A stretch of 64,000 nucleotides of DNA from Pseudoips prasinana (taxonomy: Eukaryota; Arthropoda; Insecta; Lepidoptera; Nolidae): NCBI GenBank assembly GCA_951640165.1, contig OX621241.1, positions 10,483,001 to 10,547,000 of the forward strand, read 5' to 3'. The notes beneath the pieces are model-generated. The model was not told the DNA's origin and ran no database searches. It worked only from the letters and a program-made list of their open reading frames with translations. Shown in pieces: positions 42,874 to 53,852 of this stretch (its first letter is position 1; each line of letters starts with the position of its first letter). The translations under genes were made by a program, and so were the position numbers.

Positions 42874-43616
42874 AAATCCTGTGGGTCAGGGTTTTCGATG
42901 TAAGATCATAGCGTTGTTATCTTTCTACCCCGTCACTTATCCAGCAACAGGAACCCGTAACGGATTTCTACTAGAATTTAAAGTTATATTATTTTTACTT
43001 AAGCTGCTATTATATTTAAAAAGGTTTAATTCTTAAGTAAATGGCTTGCGCTTGTTTTGACTTTTGAATACGTCGACGACTTTTGAATAAATCGAACATT
43101 TTTTCCGTATTGCTAGAGAAACATATACAACAGTATATGCTTCTCTTTAGATGTTAGCAAGGAGATCTGGAAACATCCTAGAATGTTAGAATGGAAGTAA
43201 AAATACTGAGAATACTCTGCCTTGACTAACTTGTCGGTGTTTTGCATTTTGTATATGCATAAAATATACTCACTGAAATCGCCCAGCAAAATACCTTATT
43301 AATTTCTAAGGTACCTACCTAAACGGACCAAAGTAATTTTCAAATCAAATTAAATACTAGTTTTAACGTTACCGTCAAAACTTCAATAAACTAACCACAA
43401 TGTAAACCACTCGACCGTTGAGTTACATCTACATACACCACAACAACATGCTTCCATTAAATATTTTTTACCAAAAGGCGTAGTTACAACAAAAATAATC
43501 CGCGTGCATGCGGTCGTCTACATGACAGGATTCCAAATACGTCCCCAAACACTAAGCCTTAGAATCTAGTTTCGGGTGCGTTAGGAAACAAATATTGATT
43601 TATAACACCAGAATGT
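42874..43616. other. No gene recognised
   Basis: AT-rich. Small dyads such as AGAAACATATACAACAGTATA near 43119 have no wider context. Confidence 0.4.
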
Positions 43617-43761
43617 GATGTATAGACGCCAGCACATCCAGCTACACTAATCTGTCAAGTTTCTTTTATAGATTTTTAACTTTATCACAAAGGCATAAGG
43701 TTCACTTTCAATTGGGAATATTTGAACGATTGGGGTAGCTTGATGTGCTGGCGTCTGTACC
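43617..43761. mobile_element. MITE-2 copy 5
   Basis: TGTATAGACGCCAGCACATC is mirrored by GATGTGCTGGCGTCTGTAC. The core GGCATAAGGTTCACTTTCAA has the same orientation as copy 2. Confidence 0.85.
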
Positions 43762-44221
43762 ATTGTTTTACTCTTCAGGCAGATTGATTTGAGAAGTGAG
43801 GAGTAAAAAGCTGGCAAACAAACTACGTAGAGATAGTTTAAGAATTATCAATAGTCTTTATATATGTATTATTTTTACCCGAATAAGTAATCTTTATGTT
43901 CTTAGCAGTAGAAACATAGAAATTCATATAAACTTACGAAACAACATTTTCTTTATTTGGCCCCATCACTACAACCCTTCTTAGCTGATGTCTGTTACCT
44001 ATTAAACTACCTAGCCTACCAAGTTTCAGCTTCATAGGTCAAAGAAATTATGTGAATGAATGAGTGACCTTTCGTTTCTATTCACGAAATCATTTTACCT
44101 TCTTCAATTATTTCTAGTCGAGTTATTAAAAGACTTAATAGAGTCTTTTAATACTTAAATATAAAAAAAAATGCTTGGAATAAACGAGAAAAGGTACTTT
44201 AAACGTTATTATACAAAGACA
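43762..44221. other. No gene recognised
   Basis: AT-rich. AAAGACTTAATAGAGTCTTT (44128-44147) is a small perfect dyad. Confidence 0.4.
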
Positions 44222-44400
44222 TAATGTATAAGATAAATACTCTTTATTGCACACCAATTAAAGAGATGATTTAAGAGACATTGAAAGTAAATTGTATAAT
44301 AGGCGGATATGACCGCCTGTTATACAATTTACTTTCAATGTCTCTTAAATCATCTCTGGCAGGCAGCAATCTCATCCAGATAACCTTCGGACGGACAAGA
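44222..44400. repeat. Inverted pair of T1 tails, 45-bp-arm hairpin
   Basis: Arms 44262-44306 and 44313-44357 pair with one mismatch (AGAGATGATTTAAGAGACAT onward); the loop is ATATGA. The flanks, TACTCTTTATTGCACACC on the left and a GGCAGGCAGCAATCTCATCC patch on the right, identify T1 tail sequence in opposite orientations. Confidence 0.9.
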
Positions 44401-45099
44401 AGCAGAAATAAAGAAATGCAACATGATAAGGTTGGTGCAAGGTGAAGGAGTTTAACTAGGAATTGAAAAACTTACTTACAAACTAATAAAAGCTTTTTTA
44501 CTTAATAATAATACTACCATGTCATTAATAAACTATATACGATACATACTTAACTACATATAAATACTAATAGATACATAACAACCAATATAACAATACG
44601 GAAGGACAATGGGAAGATCTTCAAGTTACTAGTGGTAGTTTTTCTTTATTTATGGTTGAGAAACCCCCGTCAACTCGTGTTTGTACAGGATCTGACGCTT
44701 CTTTCAAATTGGAAATAATGAGTCAATGTGACACACGTATAATGTACGTATAACCAGAGACCGGATACACGGAAGCATATTTCTAAATTGAAGTGTATAC
44801 TTATTAGGATGAAAAAAACTATTTTGACACAAATGATACTTGCCTAGTTACAACGTAATATAGTTGGTATTTCATTACATTTTTAATACACGATGAGAAT
44901 TTAATATAACATAATGTTTGAAATGGAAACATAATGTAACCATTCTATGTCATAAATAAACATATTTGAAAGATATGTGTTATGGAAAATTAACATCATT
45001 TGAGTTTCCTTTATGCCGTTAGGTACTTTGGTTTAGCATTTTAAAAAATCGCCTATATTAAACGTACTTGCAAGAAAATCAGTGTCCTATTGTACATTG
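44401..45099. other. No gene recognised
   Basis: AT-rich intergenic DNA. Confidence 0.4.
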
Positions 45100-45340
45100 T
45101 TACTTGCACTGCTGGACAAAGACGTCCATAAAAGATTACCACAATGGAGTTGCGTCCATCATTTGGAGGGACATACCATAATCCTCACGCTTAGCAGACG
45201 GGTTGGCGATCACAGTATGATAGTCATAGTATAGAGACAGAGACGCTGTTGCCCGCTCTCTGAATATATTCCCTGGGGATGACTTCTATGCCACTAGGGT
45301 AAGATGGGGTAGCTAAATTCCATGCCGTCAGCCACACAGC
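45100..45340 (+). repeat. Rpt-3 copy
   Basis: CACTGCTGGACAAAGACGTC, CTTAGCAGACGGGTTGGCGA and CCATGCCGTCAGCCACACAG. It includes a family end near CCACACAGCAACACA. Confidence 0.75.
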
Positions 45341-45534
45341 AACACAGCTTGCATTGATTTAGCTAAATACGTACTCGTGTTACTGGGTACAATTTGGGCT
45401 GTTAAAATCCAATTTTCCATTTCACTAAACACGACCAGTAAACGATAAGGTAGGTTTATAGCACAGGTTTATAATTCGCATACATTGACTTATATGTATA
45501 ACTAGACACGCTGTTTCAAATATAATCTCTGTCG

Positions 45535-45660
45535 CAGTCCGGCTGCGCGCGAGGTGAGGAGCGTGCGCGCGGCGGCCAAAATTGCTTACTGAGTTGCAGC
45601 CCCGCGCTGCAACTCGGTGAGCAAATTCTCAATATGGGATTGCGCGTCTAGTAGAATACA
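45535..45660. repeat. GC-rich island with 19-bp-arm hairpin
   Basis: CGAGGTGAGGAGCGTGCGCG precedes a hairpin 45582-45600/45606-45624 (TTGCTTACTGAGTTGCAGC, two mismatches). No ORF starts here. Confidence 0.75.
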
Positions 45661-45691
45661 TATAGGTCAATGTTCGCATATATAAAATTCG

Positions 45692-45945
45692 GTACTTCTC
45701 GTTGGTCTAGCGGTTGTATGTTCAACAGCAAATAATGAGGTCTTGGGTTCAAATCCCACATTAGGACAATAAGCGATTTTGGGATATACTCGTAGCTGTA
45801 AAAACTTTCTCAGAATCAACTTGTAGTAGTGGTGCTTGCGACATTTACACCCCGTGCTTGGCAGAGCACGTAATGCCGCCGGCCTGTACCTGACCTCTTT
45901 CTGGTCGTGTCACTAGTCATCCCATCGAGCGTGAGGTTGCTTTAT
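45692..45945 (+). repeat. SINE-E, 3'-truncated copy
   Basis: CTCGTTGGTCTAGCGGTTGT (box A), GGGTTCAAATCCC (box B), then CCCCGTGCTTGGCAGAGCAC and TGACCTCTTTCTGGTCGTGT. It ends at CATCGAGCGTGAGG. Confidence 0.82.
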
Positions 45946-46372
45946 TTTACATATTTTAGTGAATTAATAATATATTTAAATTTTTGAATTACGTTATTAT
46001 ATTGGTTCACTTCACTTCTAGCATAGCTAATAGAAATGTTATAATTTCATGTGTAGCCAACATTTGTTATTACATCTTAATTAATTATGAGATTTCTGTT
46101 ACGTTTTTTAACAGTTTTAATATTTCAAAGACCTTCAAAAGACGAATGAGACCTATATTAGAGTATTTTCTCCAAGAATACCTAAAAAAATATAGTCTGA
46201 CTTTAACTTAATCCAGTGCTTAAAGAGGAAAATACCGATTTATTTATTTTATTTGATACAACCGGAAGGGTAAGATCTCGTAGAACATGGTGTTTAGGTA
46301 CTTTTAAGTAATTGTTACATTGTCGTTTGTTTTTCTGTCTGCATGCATTATTTTTAAGTATTAATGCAAACA
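45946..46372. other. No gene recognised
   Basis: AT-rich. Open stretches at 45984-46211 and in reverse have no motif. Confidence 0.4.
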
Positions 46373-46407
46373 ATTGTTGGTGAAGCTTAATAAATAAATA
46401 AAAAAAA
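46373..46407 (+). repeat. LINE 3' tail T2
   Basis: ATTGTTGGTGAAGCTTAATA followed by AATAAATAAAAAA. It runs straight into the LINE fragment at 46406. Confidence 0.6.
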
Positions 46408-46557
46408 CATTTTCTGACCAAATCGCAGATGTTCTCAAAAAAGGCCAGGTCAGAAGTAAGTAAGTAAGGTACCCCAAACCGTAACAGTAAATGAGACAAA
46501 AGAGGTGTGCAAAAATCGTGACAAATGGAATGCCTACCTCCCTGGGAAACAGGCGTA
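46406..46557 (+). pseudogene. LINE C-terminal fragment (third family)
   Basis: TTTTCTGACCAAATCGCAGA to AAAAGGCCAGGTCAGAAG encodes [16 protein letters not shown]. Later AAATCGTGACAAATGGAATG corresponds to KNRDKWN. It is in the opposite orientation to the copies at 30296-30590 and 52624-52872, with an internal deletion and an AAGT microsatellite at 46455-46467. Confidence 0.6.
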
Positions 46558-47650
46558 AAAATATATTATATACTCTTTCAGTAGGCAGTAAAATTCCTAA
46601 TGTTACATAAAAAGTCCAATATATTTTTAGGCTCACCACTCTATGTCAACATTAATTTAGTCCAGTAAAATATTTTAGGAATATTTTCCCTAAAAGTCTT
46701 CCTAAAGAAATGGTGTAGGTTTTAGGTAAAATATTATTCTTCCCTTTTTGTCCTTTGTTCTTGGTACTAGTTAGCTTTTAGTAAAAACAGTGCGGGTCAT
46801 AACTCGCTTTATTAGGTTTTGTACAGATATAACATTGGAGGAATTCGTGAAAAAGAAAACATTTACTTAATACTCATATCTTCCGCTGTCTGACAGGAGC
46901 TTAATTTAGGACTTTCAGAGTTACTATTCAAGAATTATTTACGACTTTCAATCTTATTGTTTAATTACATTATTATTTTGAAAACTATATTGAAATTATA
47001 ACAATATTTATCAATTTTCAGTACTTAAACGAATAAACAGTTATATTCATACTTATATAGTAGTTCATATTTTTTTATTAGATCAAGATATAAATAACAC
47101 AAACAGAAAGAAACATTAATAAAAAACAAAATAAAGAACACGGTTAGTGCTATTAATAAAAATCTCTTCATGTTAAATTTAAAGGGTGGACAGTAACTCT
47201 CAATATTGACCTTTCATATATCAATTTTTATTCTCCTTCCAAAATTAACTCCAAAATTGGATTTCGTATACACACAAAATGTCTGTATTTGAGTCATCTT
47301 TGTCAATGTATACAATTTCAGCTTTATCCGTAAAATAGATTGATCAGGTTGAACTATTTGGCCAATATTCACAGTTTATTCAATAGATCTTCTAGCAACC
47401 GGGAACAACTTCCATGCGTATTAGCAGCTTCGACAAAGCAACTATTGGAGTCAAATATAGCAGCTCTGTTAATAGGCCCTTAAAATATATCCTTCATGCT
47501 TTTGCAGCTGAGTTCTCTAGCTATAATTCTCTCTTTTGGAGGGTCTAAACTCTTTATATCATTTTGTTTCCCGCATTGATCTGGACGGTAGTCCATAGTT
47601 CCATTTTTGTCTTCTAAGGTTCTTTATGATTGAACTTATTGTAACTATTG
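46558..47650. other. 1.1-kb intergenic
   Basis: No gene or repeat recognised. Confidence 0.4.
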
Positions 47651-48034
47651 TGACTGCCTCGTTGGTCTAGCGGTAGCGTGTTCACCCGCAGAGAACGAGG
47701 TCCTGGGTTCAAATCCCGGGTCGGGTCAAAAGTGATTTTGGGACTTTTCTGTAAAAAGAAAAATGTCTCAGCATCAGCCCGAAGTCTGGAAGTTGGCGGT
47801 ATTATACCCCCGTGCCTCGGAAAGCACGTAAAGCCGTCGGTCCTGTACCTGACCTCTTTCTGGTCGTGTCGCTAGGCTTCCCATCGGATCATGAGAGTGA
47901 TAGAATAGAAAGTGCTCCTGTGTTTGCGCACACACTTGAGCACTATATTATGTCCCGCGCAGATGGCTAATCTCTGTTGAGACTGGCCGCCGTGGCCGAA
48001 ATTCGGCTCGGAGGACATTATTATTATTATTTTA
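47651..48034 (+). repeat. SINE-E, complete copy (tRNA-derived)
   Basis: Head GACTGCCTCGTTGGTCTAGC, box A TGGTCTAGCGGTAGCG, box B GGGTTCAAATCCC, a body of about 300 bp with CCCCCGTGCCTCGGAAAGCA and GACTGGCCGCCGTGGCCGAA, and an ATTATTATTATT tail. It is the reference copy for the family. Confidence 0.9.
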
Positions 48035-48582
48035 GTGTATTTTTATAATTTTCTCCCTTTTGTAAGGGGTTAATTACTTGCCACACGGACCATGGTCAAG
48101 CATGACAAGTTAAATCGTGAATCATGAAATAGTGGAAGATGTTAAAAACTTTCTTGTGATACGGCACGTGTTTAAAATGGTTGCCTTTTGTATTAAACTG
48201 ATGATGTATTTGGTATTATTATTGTAACTATTGCCCGGGACGTGCATTGTATATCACTGCTGATAATGACTTGAATGAGTGATGTAAAAGAGGATTCGAA
48301 TAGGCCTGTTTTATTTACAGGTATATCAGGGTAGTTAGAGCTCCGTTTATCCATCAGATGTTAGTAACTTTAAAATTAGCATATATTTTTTACTTTATAA
48401 AAGACTTATGATTAATGGTATCAAAATGGCCGACATGTGATTATAGAAATTGTTTAGCGCACGCAACTTTTGATTACAAATGACCAATTTATTATAAGTT
48501 GACAAAGAAAAATGATAACATGAAATTCCCTATGTTGTGGTTAACCCAGTCGACGAATTAATAATAATGATAATAATAATAT
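48035..48582. other. No gene recognised
   Basis: Intergenic. Confidence 0.4.
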
Positions 48583-48822
48583 CTCGGGACAATGTCACAC
48601 AGATCATCCTAGCCCCAAACTAAGCAAAGCTTGTACTATGGGTACCAGGCGACGATATACATACTTATATAGATAGATAAATACTTGTATAGATAGAAAA
48701 CATCCATGACTCAGAAACAAATATTCGTGCTCATCACACAAATATTTGCACTTACCGGGATTCGAACCCAGGACCACCAGCTTCGTAGGCAGGAGCACTA
48801 CCAACTAGGCTACGGTGACCAT
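48583..48822 (-). repeat. SINE-A copy (tRNA-derived)
   Basis: Reversed and nearly identical to 905-1135: TTCGAACCCAGGACCACCAG (box B), AACTAGGCTACGGTGACC (box A). Confidence 0.9.
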
Positions 48823-49067
48823 CAATTAGTGGCCATTTAAGTTACTCGTGCCAGTATTATTCATTAACATAAGAGTCGTTGACAAGACTAATGAGGATTC
48901 AGAGTGCATTGCTAAAAGGGTATGAATGGTACCTATTCACGTTGTTAATATAAAGTGTGGACTACTGTATGAATTGTTATTATTGTTTGAACTTATAAAA
49001 TATGGCCTTTTGACGTCGATTACTGGCTACTTACAATAGCAAAGATTATATTTCAAATTAAGATGTG

Positions 49068-49300
49068 TAATCATCATCACCATAACCGCTGTATAAAGTC
49101 CACTGCTGAACAAAAGTCTCTCCCAAAAATCATCTTACGGGGGATATGCCATAATCGCTACGCTTGGTAAACGGGTTGGCGATCGCAGCATGATGGTGAA
49201 AGTACACAGAGAGACGCTGCTGCCCGTCCTCTGGATATTCTCTCGGGTCAACTTCCACGCCCCCTACGGGATGAGATGGCCAGTCACCACACAGCATAAG
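49068..49300 (+). repeat. Rpt-3 copy
   Basis: CCACTGCTGAACAAAAGTCT, TTGGTAAACGGGTTGGCGAT and CCCTACGGGATGAGATGGCC. Confidence 0.75.
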
Positions 49301-49737
49301 TTTTAATATGGTAATATAACTATATTATCTCAAAGTGTAACTATTATTGCGGTTCCGGAACACTGACGACTCAAAACGCCAGTGTATTCCACTAATTTTG
49401 TACAAGCTATTTACTTATGGAATGCACTGTCAATACAGACCAAGAGCGCTCAATCACAATGATTTTAAAATTACAGTATTTCAGACTAGCTTCTCGATAA
49501 TGAAGCAACTGCTGTCTATTTTAGAAATTACTTACTTGAATATGTATACATTTTGAACTTTCTAAGAAGAAAAAGCTTTCAGGGAAAAGGTCGCCAATTG
49601 CGATAATACCTACTTTATCATTATAATAATATGTATCCAATTTTTCAACTTATGTTTTTGTAATAAAGCGTCCTTAGGCTTCTTATACGATACTTAGTGA
49701 TTCGTAATATTTTAAAACATTACCATACCTAGTGTTG
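49301..49737. other. No gene recognised
   Basis: An open stretch of 69 codons at 49347-49556 includes FRNTDDSKRQCIPLILYKLF but matches nothing I know. Confidence 0.35.
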
Positions 49738-50105
49738 ACCGCCTCGTTGGTCTAGCGGTAGCATGTTCAACGCAGATAATGAGGTCCTGGGTTGAATCCT
49801 GGGTCGGGTCAGTAAGTGATTTTGTGATTTTTTGGTAAAAAATAAATTATCAGTATCAGCCCGAAGTCTGGAAGTTGGCGGTATTACACCCCCGTGCCTC
49901 GGAGAGCACGTAAAGCCGTCGGTCCTGTACCTGAACTCTTTCCGGTCGTATCGCTAGGCGTCCCATCAAATCATGAGAGTGATGGAATAGAATGTGCCCC
50001 TGTGCTTGCGCACACACTTGTGCACTATAATATGTCCTGCGCAATTGGCTAGTTTCCATTGAGACTGGCCGCTGTGGCCGAAATTCGGTCAGGATGGTAT
50101 GACAT
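49738..50105 (+). repeat. SINE-E, complete copy
   Basis: GACCGCCTCGTTGGTCTAGC to GGCCGAAATTCGGTCAGGA. Box B is weakened to GGGTTGAATCC. About 90% like the 47651 copy. Confidence 0.88.
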
Positions 50106-50149
50106 GACATACCTAGTGTAGGCGATGGCGGGCACAGAAGCTTTAAGGT

Positions 50150-50395
50150 ATTTTTACAAATCCCGTGCTATATCCCGTGACTTGGAGAGCACGTAAAGCT
50201 GTAACGGTACTGCGTCTGACCTCTTCCCTGTAGTTATAAGCGCATAGAGAGGGCACACGCGCTTTCAATAAAATGTTGTTTTGCGTAGTTCTAGTCTCTG
50301 TCGTAAATAACCGCCGATGCTGATTTTTTTTCATATGATAGCAAGGCAAACGGTCTGGCGGGTCACCATGGTAAGTGACCACTCGCAAAACAGAG
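50150..50395. repeat. SINE-E body scrap (+) and LINE tail (-)
   Basis: TCCCGTGACTTGGAGAGCAC to CTGACCTCTTCCCTGTAG (50168-50233) is SINE-E body. 50318-50395 (TGATAGCAAGGCAAACGGTC, GGGTCACCATGGTAAGTGAC) is the reverse of the 35.5-kb LINE tail. Confidence 0.5.
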
Positions 50396-51019
50396 TAACC
50401 GCGTTGTCGGCCTTTAAGAAAGGAACAGGCCTGATTCTTGAAGATTTTTGTAGAGTTAATGGCCAGAAGCACTTATTAATATATTTATAAATATGTTTCT
50501 CTGTATAATAAATAATAATACTAATAAAATAGGTGCTAGTTTTGTAATGTTTCTCACGCTATAGCACTTCGCTGATTTAGAAGTAATGGTGAATTTTTCA
50601 ATTTCATTTCTAAATAATTTTAAGTCTGTTTCATAGATTGCCAAAGATACCTTTAATCAAGGTTGGCACAGTGTAACTTAATTGTGGGCTGCGGGTGTTT
50701 TTATTGGCTCAGCAGAGGGCGAGCAGCTAAGTGATCAGGAATTAGGTCGGGTTACCTTTCCGAAGTAAAATAGAGACCAACGGATATACAAGGGTCCAAT
50801 TTATTGGTGTTTATTTACACGTGAGCTGTGGGTTTCGTTTTGGGGAATTTCGTGCAAGAAACGTTTTTACTTTTTGTTTGAAAAGCCAATCTGATCACAG
50901 TACAAAAATCATATTTTTTCCTGTGATTTTCGATGTGAAACATCTATAGCCGCACGTAAAACAGATTTCTGGCGTGGCGACGCATGCCGTGGTTTTTTTT
51001 TTTATTTCCTATCACAATA
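50396..51019. other. Intergenic with one foldback-arm relative
   Basis: GGCCAGAAGCACTTATTAAT at 50460 matches the arm of the 5589-6024 foldback. ACAGATTTCTGGCGTGGCGA near 50961 resembles CACATCTGCCAGGCGTCCCG at 51313, so a related sequence flanks both sides of the 51.03-kb array. Confidence 0.4.
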
Positions 51020-51026
51020 TGTTCTT

Positions 51027-51285
51027 TTCGACTTCGACTTCGACATCGACTTGGACTTCGACTTGACTTCGACTTTGACTGCGACTTATACTTCGACTTC
51101 GACTGCGACTTATACTTCGACTTCGACTGCGACTTATACTTCGACTTCGACTTCGTCTTCGACTTCGACATGACTTCGACTTTGACTGCGACTTATACTT
51201 CGACTTCGACTTCGACTTCGACTTCGACTTCGACTTATACTTCGACTTCGACTGCGACTTATACTTCGACTTCGACTTCTGCATA
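51027..51285. repeat. GACTTC hexamer array with 24-bp higher-order unit
   Basis: Mostly (GACTTC)n. Between about 51075 and 51140 a 24-bp unit, ACTTATACTTCGACTTCGACTGCG (quoted here in parts: ACTTATACTTCG, ACTTCGACTGCG), repeats in tandem, and it reappears at 51188-51270. It is open in several frames on both strands only because the repeat unit lacks stops. Confidence 0.92.
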
Positions 51286-51469
51286 TTACTTTTATAAAAT
51301 AATGTCGATGTTTCACATCTGCCAGGCGTCCCGTGACGGCTCACATTTTTTTTTTGGTAAACATTAGGTCTATGTACTACTTACTAATAATTAGACATGA
51401 CGAAGAATATTGTATTACTGCGGACAGAATTACAATATTTCCCCATGGCCAAGTACCGACCTGTAATTT

Positions 51470-51630
51470 GTAATCCTACTAATATTATAAACGCGAAAGT
51501 TTGTATGGATGGATGGATGTTAGGTACTCATTCGCGTAAAAACGATTGAATGGATTTTAATGAAACTTTACAATAATATAACTTATACATCCGAATAACA
51601 CATAGGCTACAATTTATAAAGATATTGTGT
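51470..51630 (+). repeat. Rpt-4 copy
   Basis: ACTAATATTATAAACGCGAA, GATTTTAATGAAACTTTACA and CACATAGGCTACAATTTATA. Confidence 0.75.
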
Positions 51631-51732
51631 GAATTGTAAAAAATATGATGATAAGTATCAAGTAAGTAAGAAAAAATCTACCATCTGCGCGCTATTCCAG
51701 CGTGCAACAAAACCGCTAGAGGTACAATTCAT

Positions 51733-51840
51733 ACTAATATTATAAATGCTAAAGTGTGAATATAGATGTATGGATGTATGTTTGTTACTCTTTTACGCCA
51801 AAACTACTTTAACACGAGTGAAATCGCGAGGCATGGCTAG
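51733..51840 (+). repeat. Rpt-4, deleted copy ending in Rpt-1-like terminus
   Basis: ACTAATATTATAAATGCTAA to GTGAAATCGCGAGGCATGGC then TAGTA. The end is the Rpt-1 terminus in reverse, supporting a link between the two families. Confidence 0.7.
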
Positions 51841-51961
51841 TATGTTATATTTGTTTAAAAAAAACCCTATCAAATAGAAAACTTAACACACAGAAATGAG
51901 ACGGCATACGAACATAGTAGAATCATCATCTTGGGACCACTGACACACTTCACTGACATAA

Positions 51962-52027
51962 CTTACTTAACCTCACCGATCGCTTACAGACCGGTGAGAG
52001 CAAATGCCTAGATATCAGCGCTTCATA
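51962..52027 (-). repeat. SINE-5S head fragment
   Basis: The reverse complement reads GCTCTCACCGGTCTGTAAGC then GATCGGTGAGGTTAAG, matching the 5S-like head. The hAT-like MITE has inserted immediately beside it. Confidence 0.65.
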
Positions 52028-52533
52028 GTACTGAGTAGAGATGTAAAATGACTGAATATGACTAGTCACAATTGTCATAAACCTTAAATGACCGGTCATT
52101 TACTGTCAAATTCAGTCAATTTGACTCAAATATTATTGTCTATTGTCAACTACCTAATTATTTATTTATTTAGGTACCCAATTTATATGCAAGTTTAAAT
52201 GAAGCAACGTTTTATTTTCTATTATATCATGAGAGGATAAGACGACATCAAAGTCAATGCGCGAGGCGATGCGGCGTTGCCATTTTGTCAAATGCACTTA
52301 TGATTAGAAATGTAAAATGATTAACCCTATATAATAATACTATAAGTCATAAAAACCCCTTTTTTGTTTCAATTTAGAAGTTTAAGACTTTTATAAACGA
52401 CAAAAACTGAAATCGAATTGACTGAAAATGACTATTTTTGACAGTTAATTACCATTTTTGACCAATTCGACCGTAAATGACAGTCAGTCTAATTCAGTCA
52501 CTTTAGTCATTTTCAACACCAGTAGGTACTGAG
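52028..52533. mobile_element. hAT-like MITE with 8-bp target duplication
   Basis: The element is 52036-52525 (490 bp), flanked on both sides by GTACTGAG (52028-52035 and 52526-52533). The ends TAGAGATGTAAAATGACT and, in reverse, TACTGGTGTTGAAAATGACT are imperfect inverted repeats. Many TGAC/GTCA motifs sit within 100 bp of each end, as hAT subterminal sites often do. There is no transposase ORF, so it is non-autonomous. An 8-bp duplication is the hAT hallmark. Confidence 0.85.
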
Positions 52534-52623
52534 ACATCACGATACATCTCAATTTCTTTTTGTAGAAATAAAAAAAATGTTTTGGAATTATTATCAGTAC
52601 CTACATTTGTACGTACTTAGACA

Positions 52624-52872
52624 TTACATAGACTTACGCCTGTTTTCCAGAGGGGTAGGCAGAGACAACGGATTTCCATTTGTCACGATTTTTGCACACC
52701 TCTTGTGCTTCGTTTACTGTCACTATATTCTTCATACATGCTCGCCGGTTTAGGGTACTTCTGACCTGGCCTTACTTAAAAACATCTTCGCTTTGGTAAG
52801 AGAATATACTACGAGGTTTTACCCTTTCGGTTGTACACAGACCACTTCTTTTGTCAATATTCTTTAGTTCAT
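52624..52872 (-). pseudogene. LINE C-terminal fragment (third family)
   Basis: The reverse strand carries the same order as 30296-30590: reversed TTTCCATTTGTCACGATTTT (KNRDKWK), CATACATGCTCGCCGGTTTA (NRRACM), CTTCTGACCTGGCCTTACTT (KAGQVRS-like) and a decayed TFSDQ block. Several stops; dead. Confidence 0.6.
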
Positions 52873-53631
52873 CCTAGTGTCAGTAACTTAGATTATACCG
52901 TTACGTAACCACCCTGCTTTTCAGGCAGTAAATTAATACCTACGCAAATATACTTCAATTTAGGCAAAGTTGGTTAGATGTGTACGTAAGTTCCACTTGG
53001 TTAATATTCCTCTTGCCTACTAACGTTGTAAAGTGTTATTTAAGTTAGGATGATATTAGTTCGTACGCGGAGCATTAAGGGCCTAGTGAAAACTGTTTAG
53101 GTAGCTGAATTTTGGGTAGAAGAGAAGTCTGTCGAAAGTCTTGATGTAAGCTTTACTTAGTATGCTTTCGTCTTGAAACGACCATTACAAGTACGCGTAG
53201 GGTCGGTATTAAGTTGTGTGGAGTAAGTGTTTATGTTATTAGTATAACATTAACACTTCTGAAAAGAGAAAAATCTTGTGAATCTATTTAAAGGCTTAGT
53301 TTATTTAATAACCTAATTGCATTGATGATTACCTCAGGTAGTTTAATACACACACACGATATGAAATTTTGGTAAATTTAATTAAATGGAAACTGGATTA
53401 AATAAGCTTCACATTGGAAGCTGTGCATTAATTATGGGTTCTAGACAAAAAACTTTATTAGTAGCCCGAAAAGGATTGTATTTCTTTCTAACGCAGTTCT
53501 TAAGAAGTGATTAGGATTTATTTCTGACAATTCAATTCTGGCACGCGATTCTTAAGAAAAATATTCAACAGGTAATAGTTTGGTGATTTATTATGCTCTC
53601 CCGACTAACAGTATTATTAGTTTACATCTAA
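52873..53631. other. No gene recognised
   Basis: Intergenic. Confidence 0.4.
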
Positions 53632-53825
53632 CTACCCATATGAGGCACTCATAGCCTGTCGCATTCACCGGCACATAAGTGATCTGTGTGGTAAAGCACA
53701 TAGGCACGTGGTCAGTTTATAGATGGGTGACCACCAAAATAGTTTAATTTTAGAGCGCCGCCGTGCGTGGGAGGATTTGTTAAGTATCGGCTAAGTCGTT
53801 AAATCACAGTTGTTAAACCATTTTG
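53632..53825 (+). repeat. SINE-5S copy
   Basis: GCATTCACCGGCACATAAGT, GTGGTCAGTTTATAGATGGG and TGACCACCAAAATAGTTTAA. The 5S-like head and the start of the body are kept. Confidence 0.7.
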
Positions 53826-53852
53826 ACACCATTTGTGGTGACACCGGGTATC

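Noticed and set aside
47651..47728. tRNA-like sequence with box A and box B as a functional tRNA gene
   Set aside because: The acceptor halves do not pair properly and the sequence continues into a repeated 300-bp body shared with several other copies; it is a SINE head. The same applies to 2045-2110, 3812-3890, 38020-38092 and 48745-48822.
50944..51367. SK-rich or DF-rich proteins encoded by both strands
   Set aside because: They are products of the GACTTC hexamer array, open in many frames because the unit has no stop codon.
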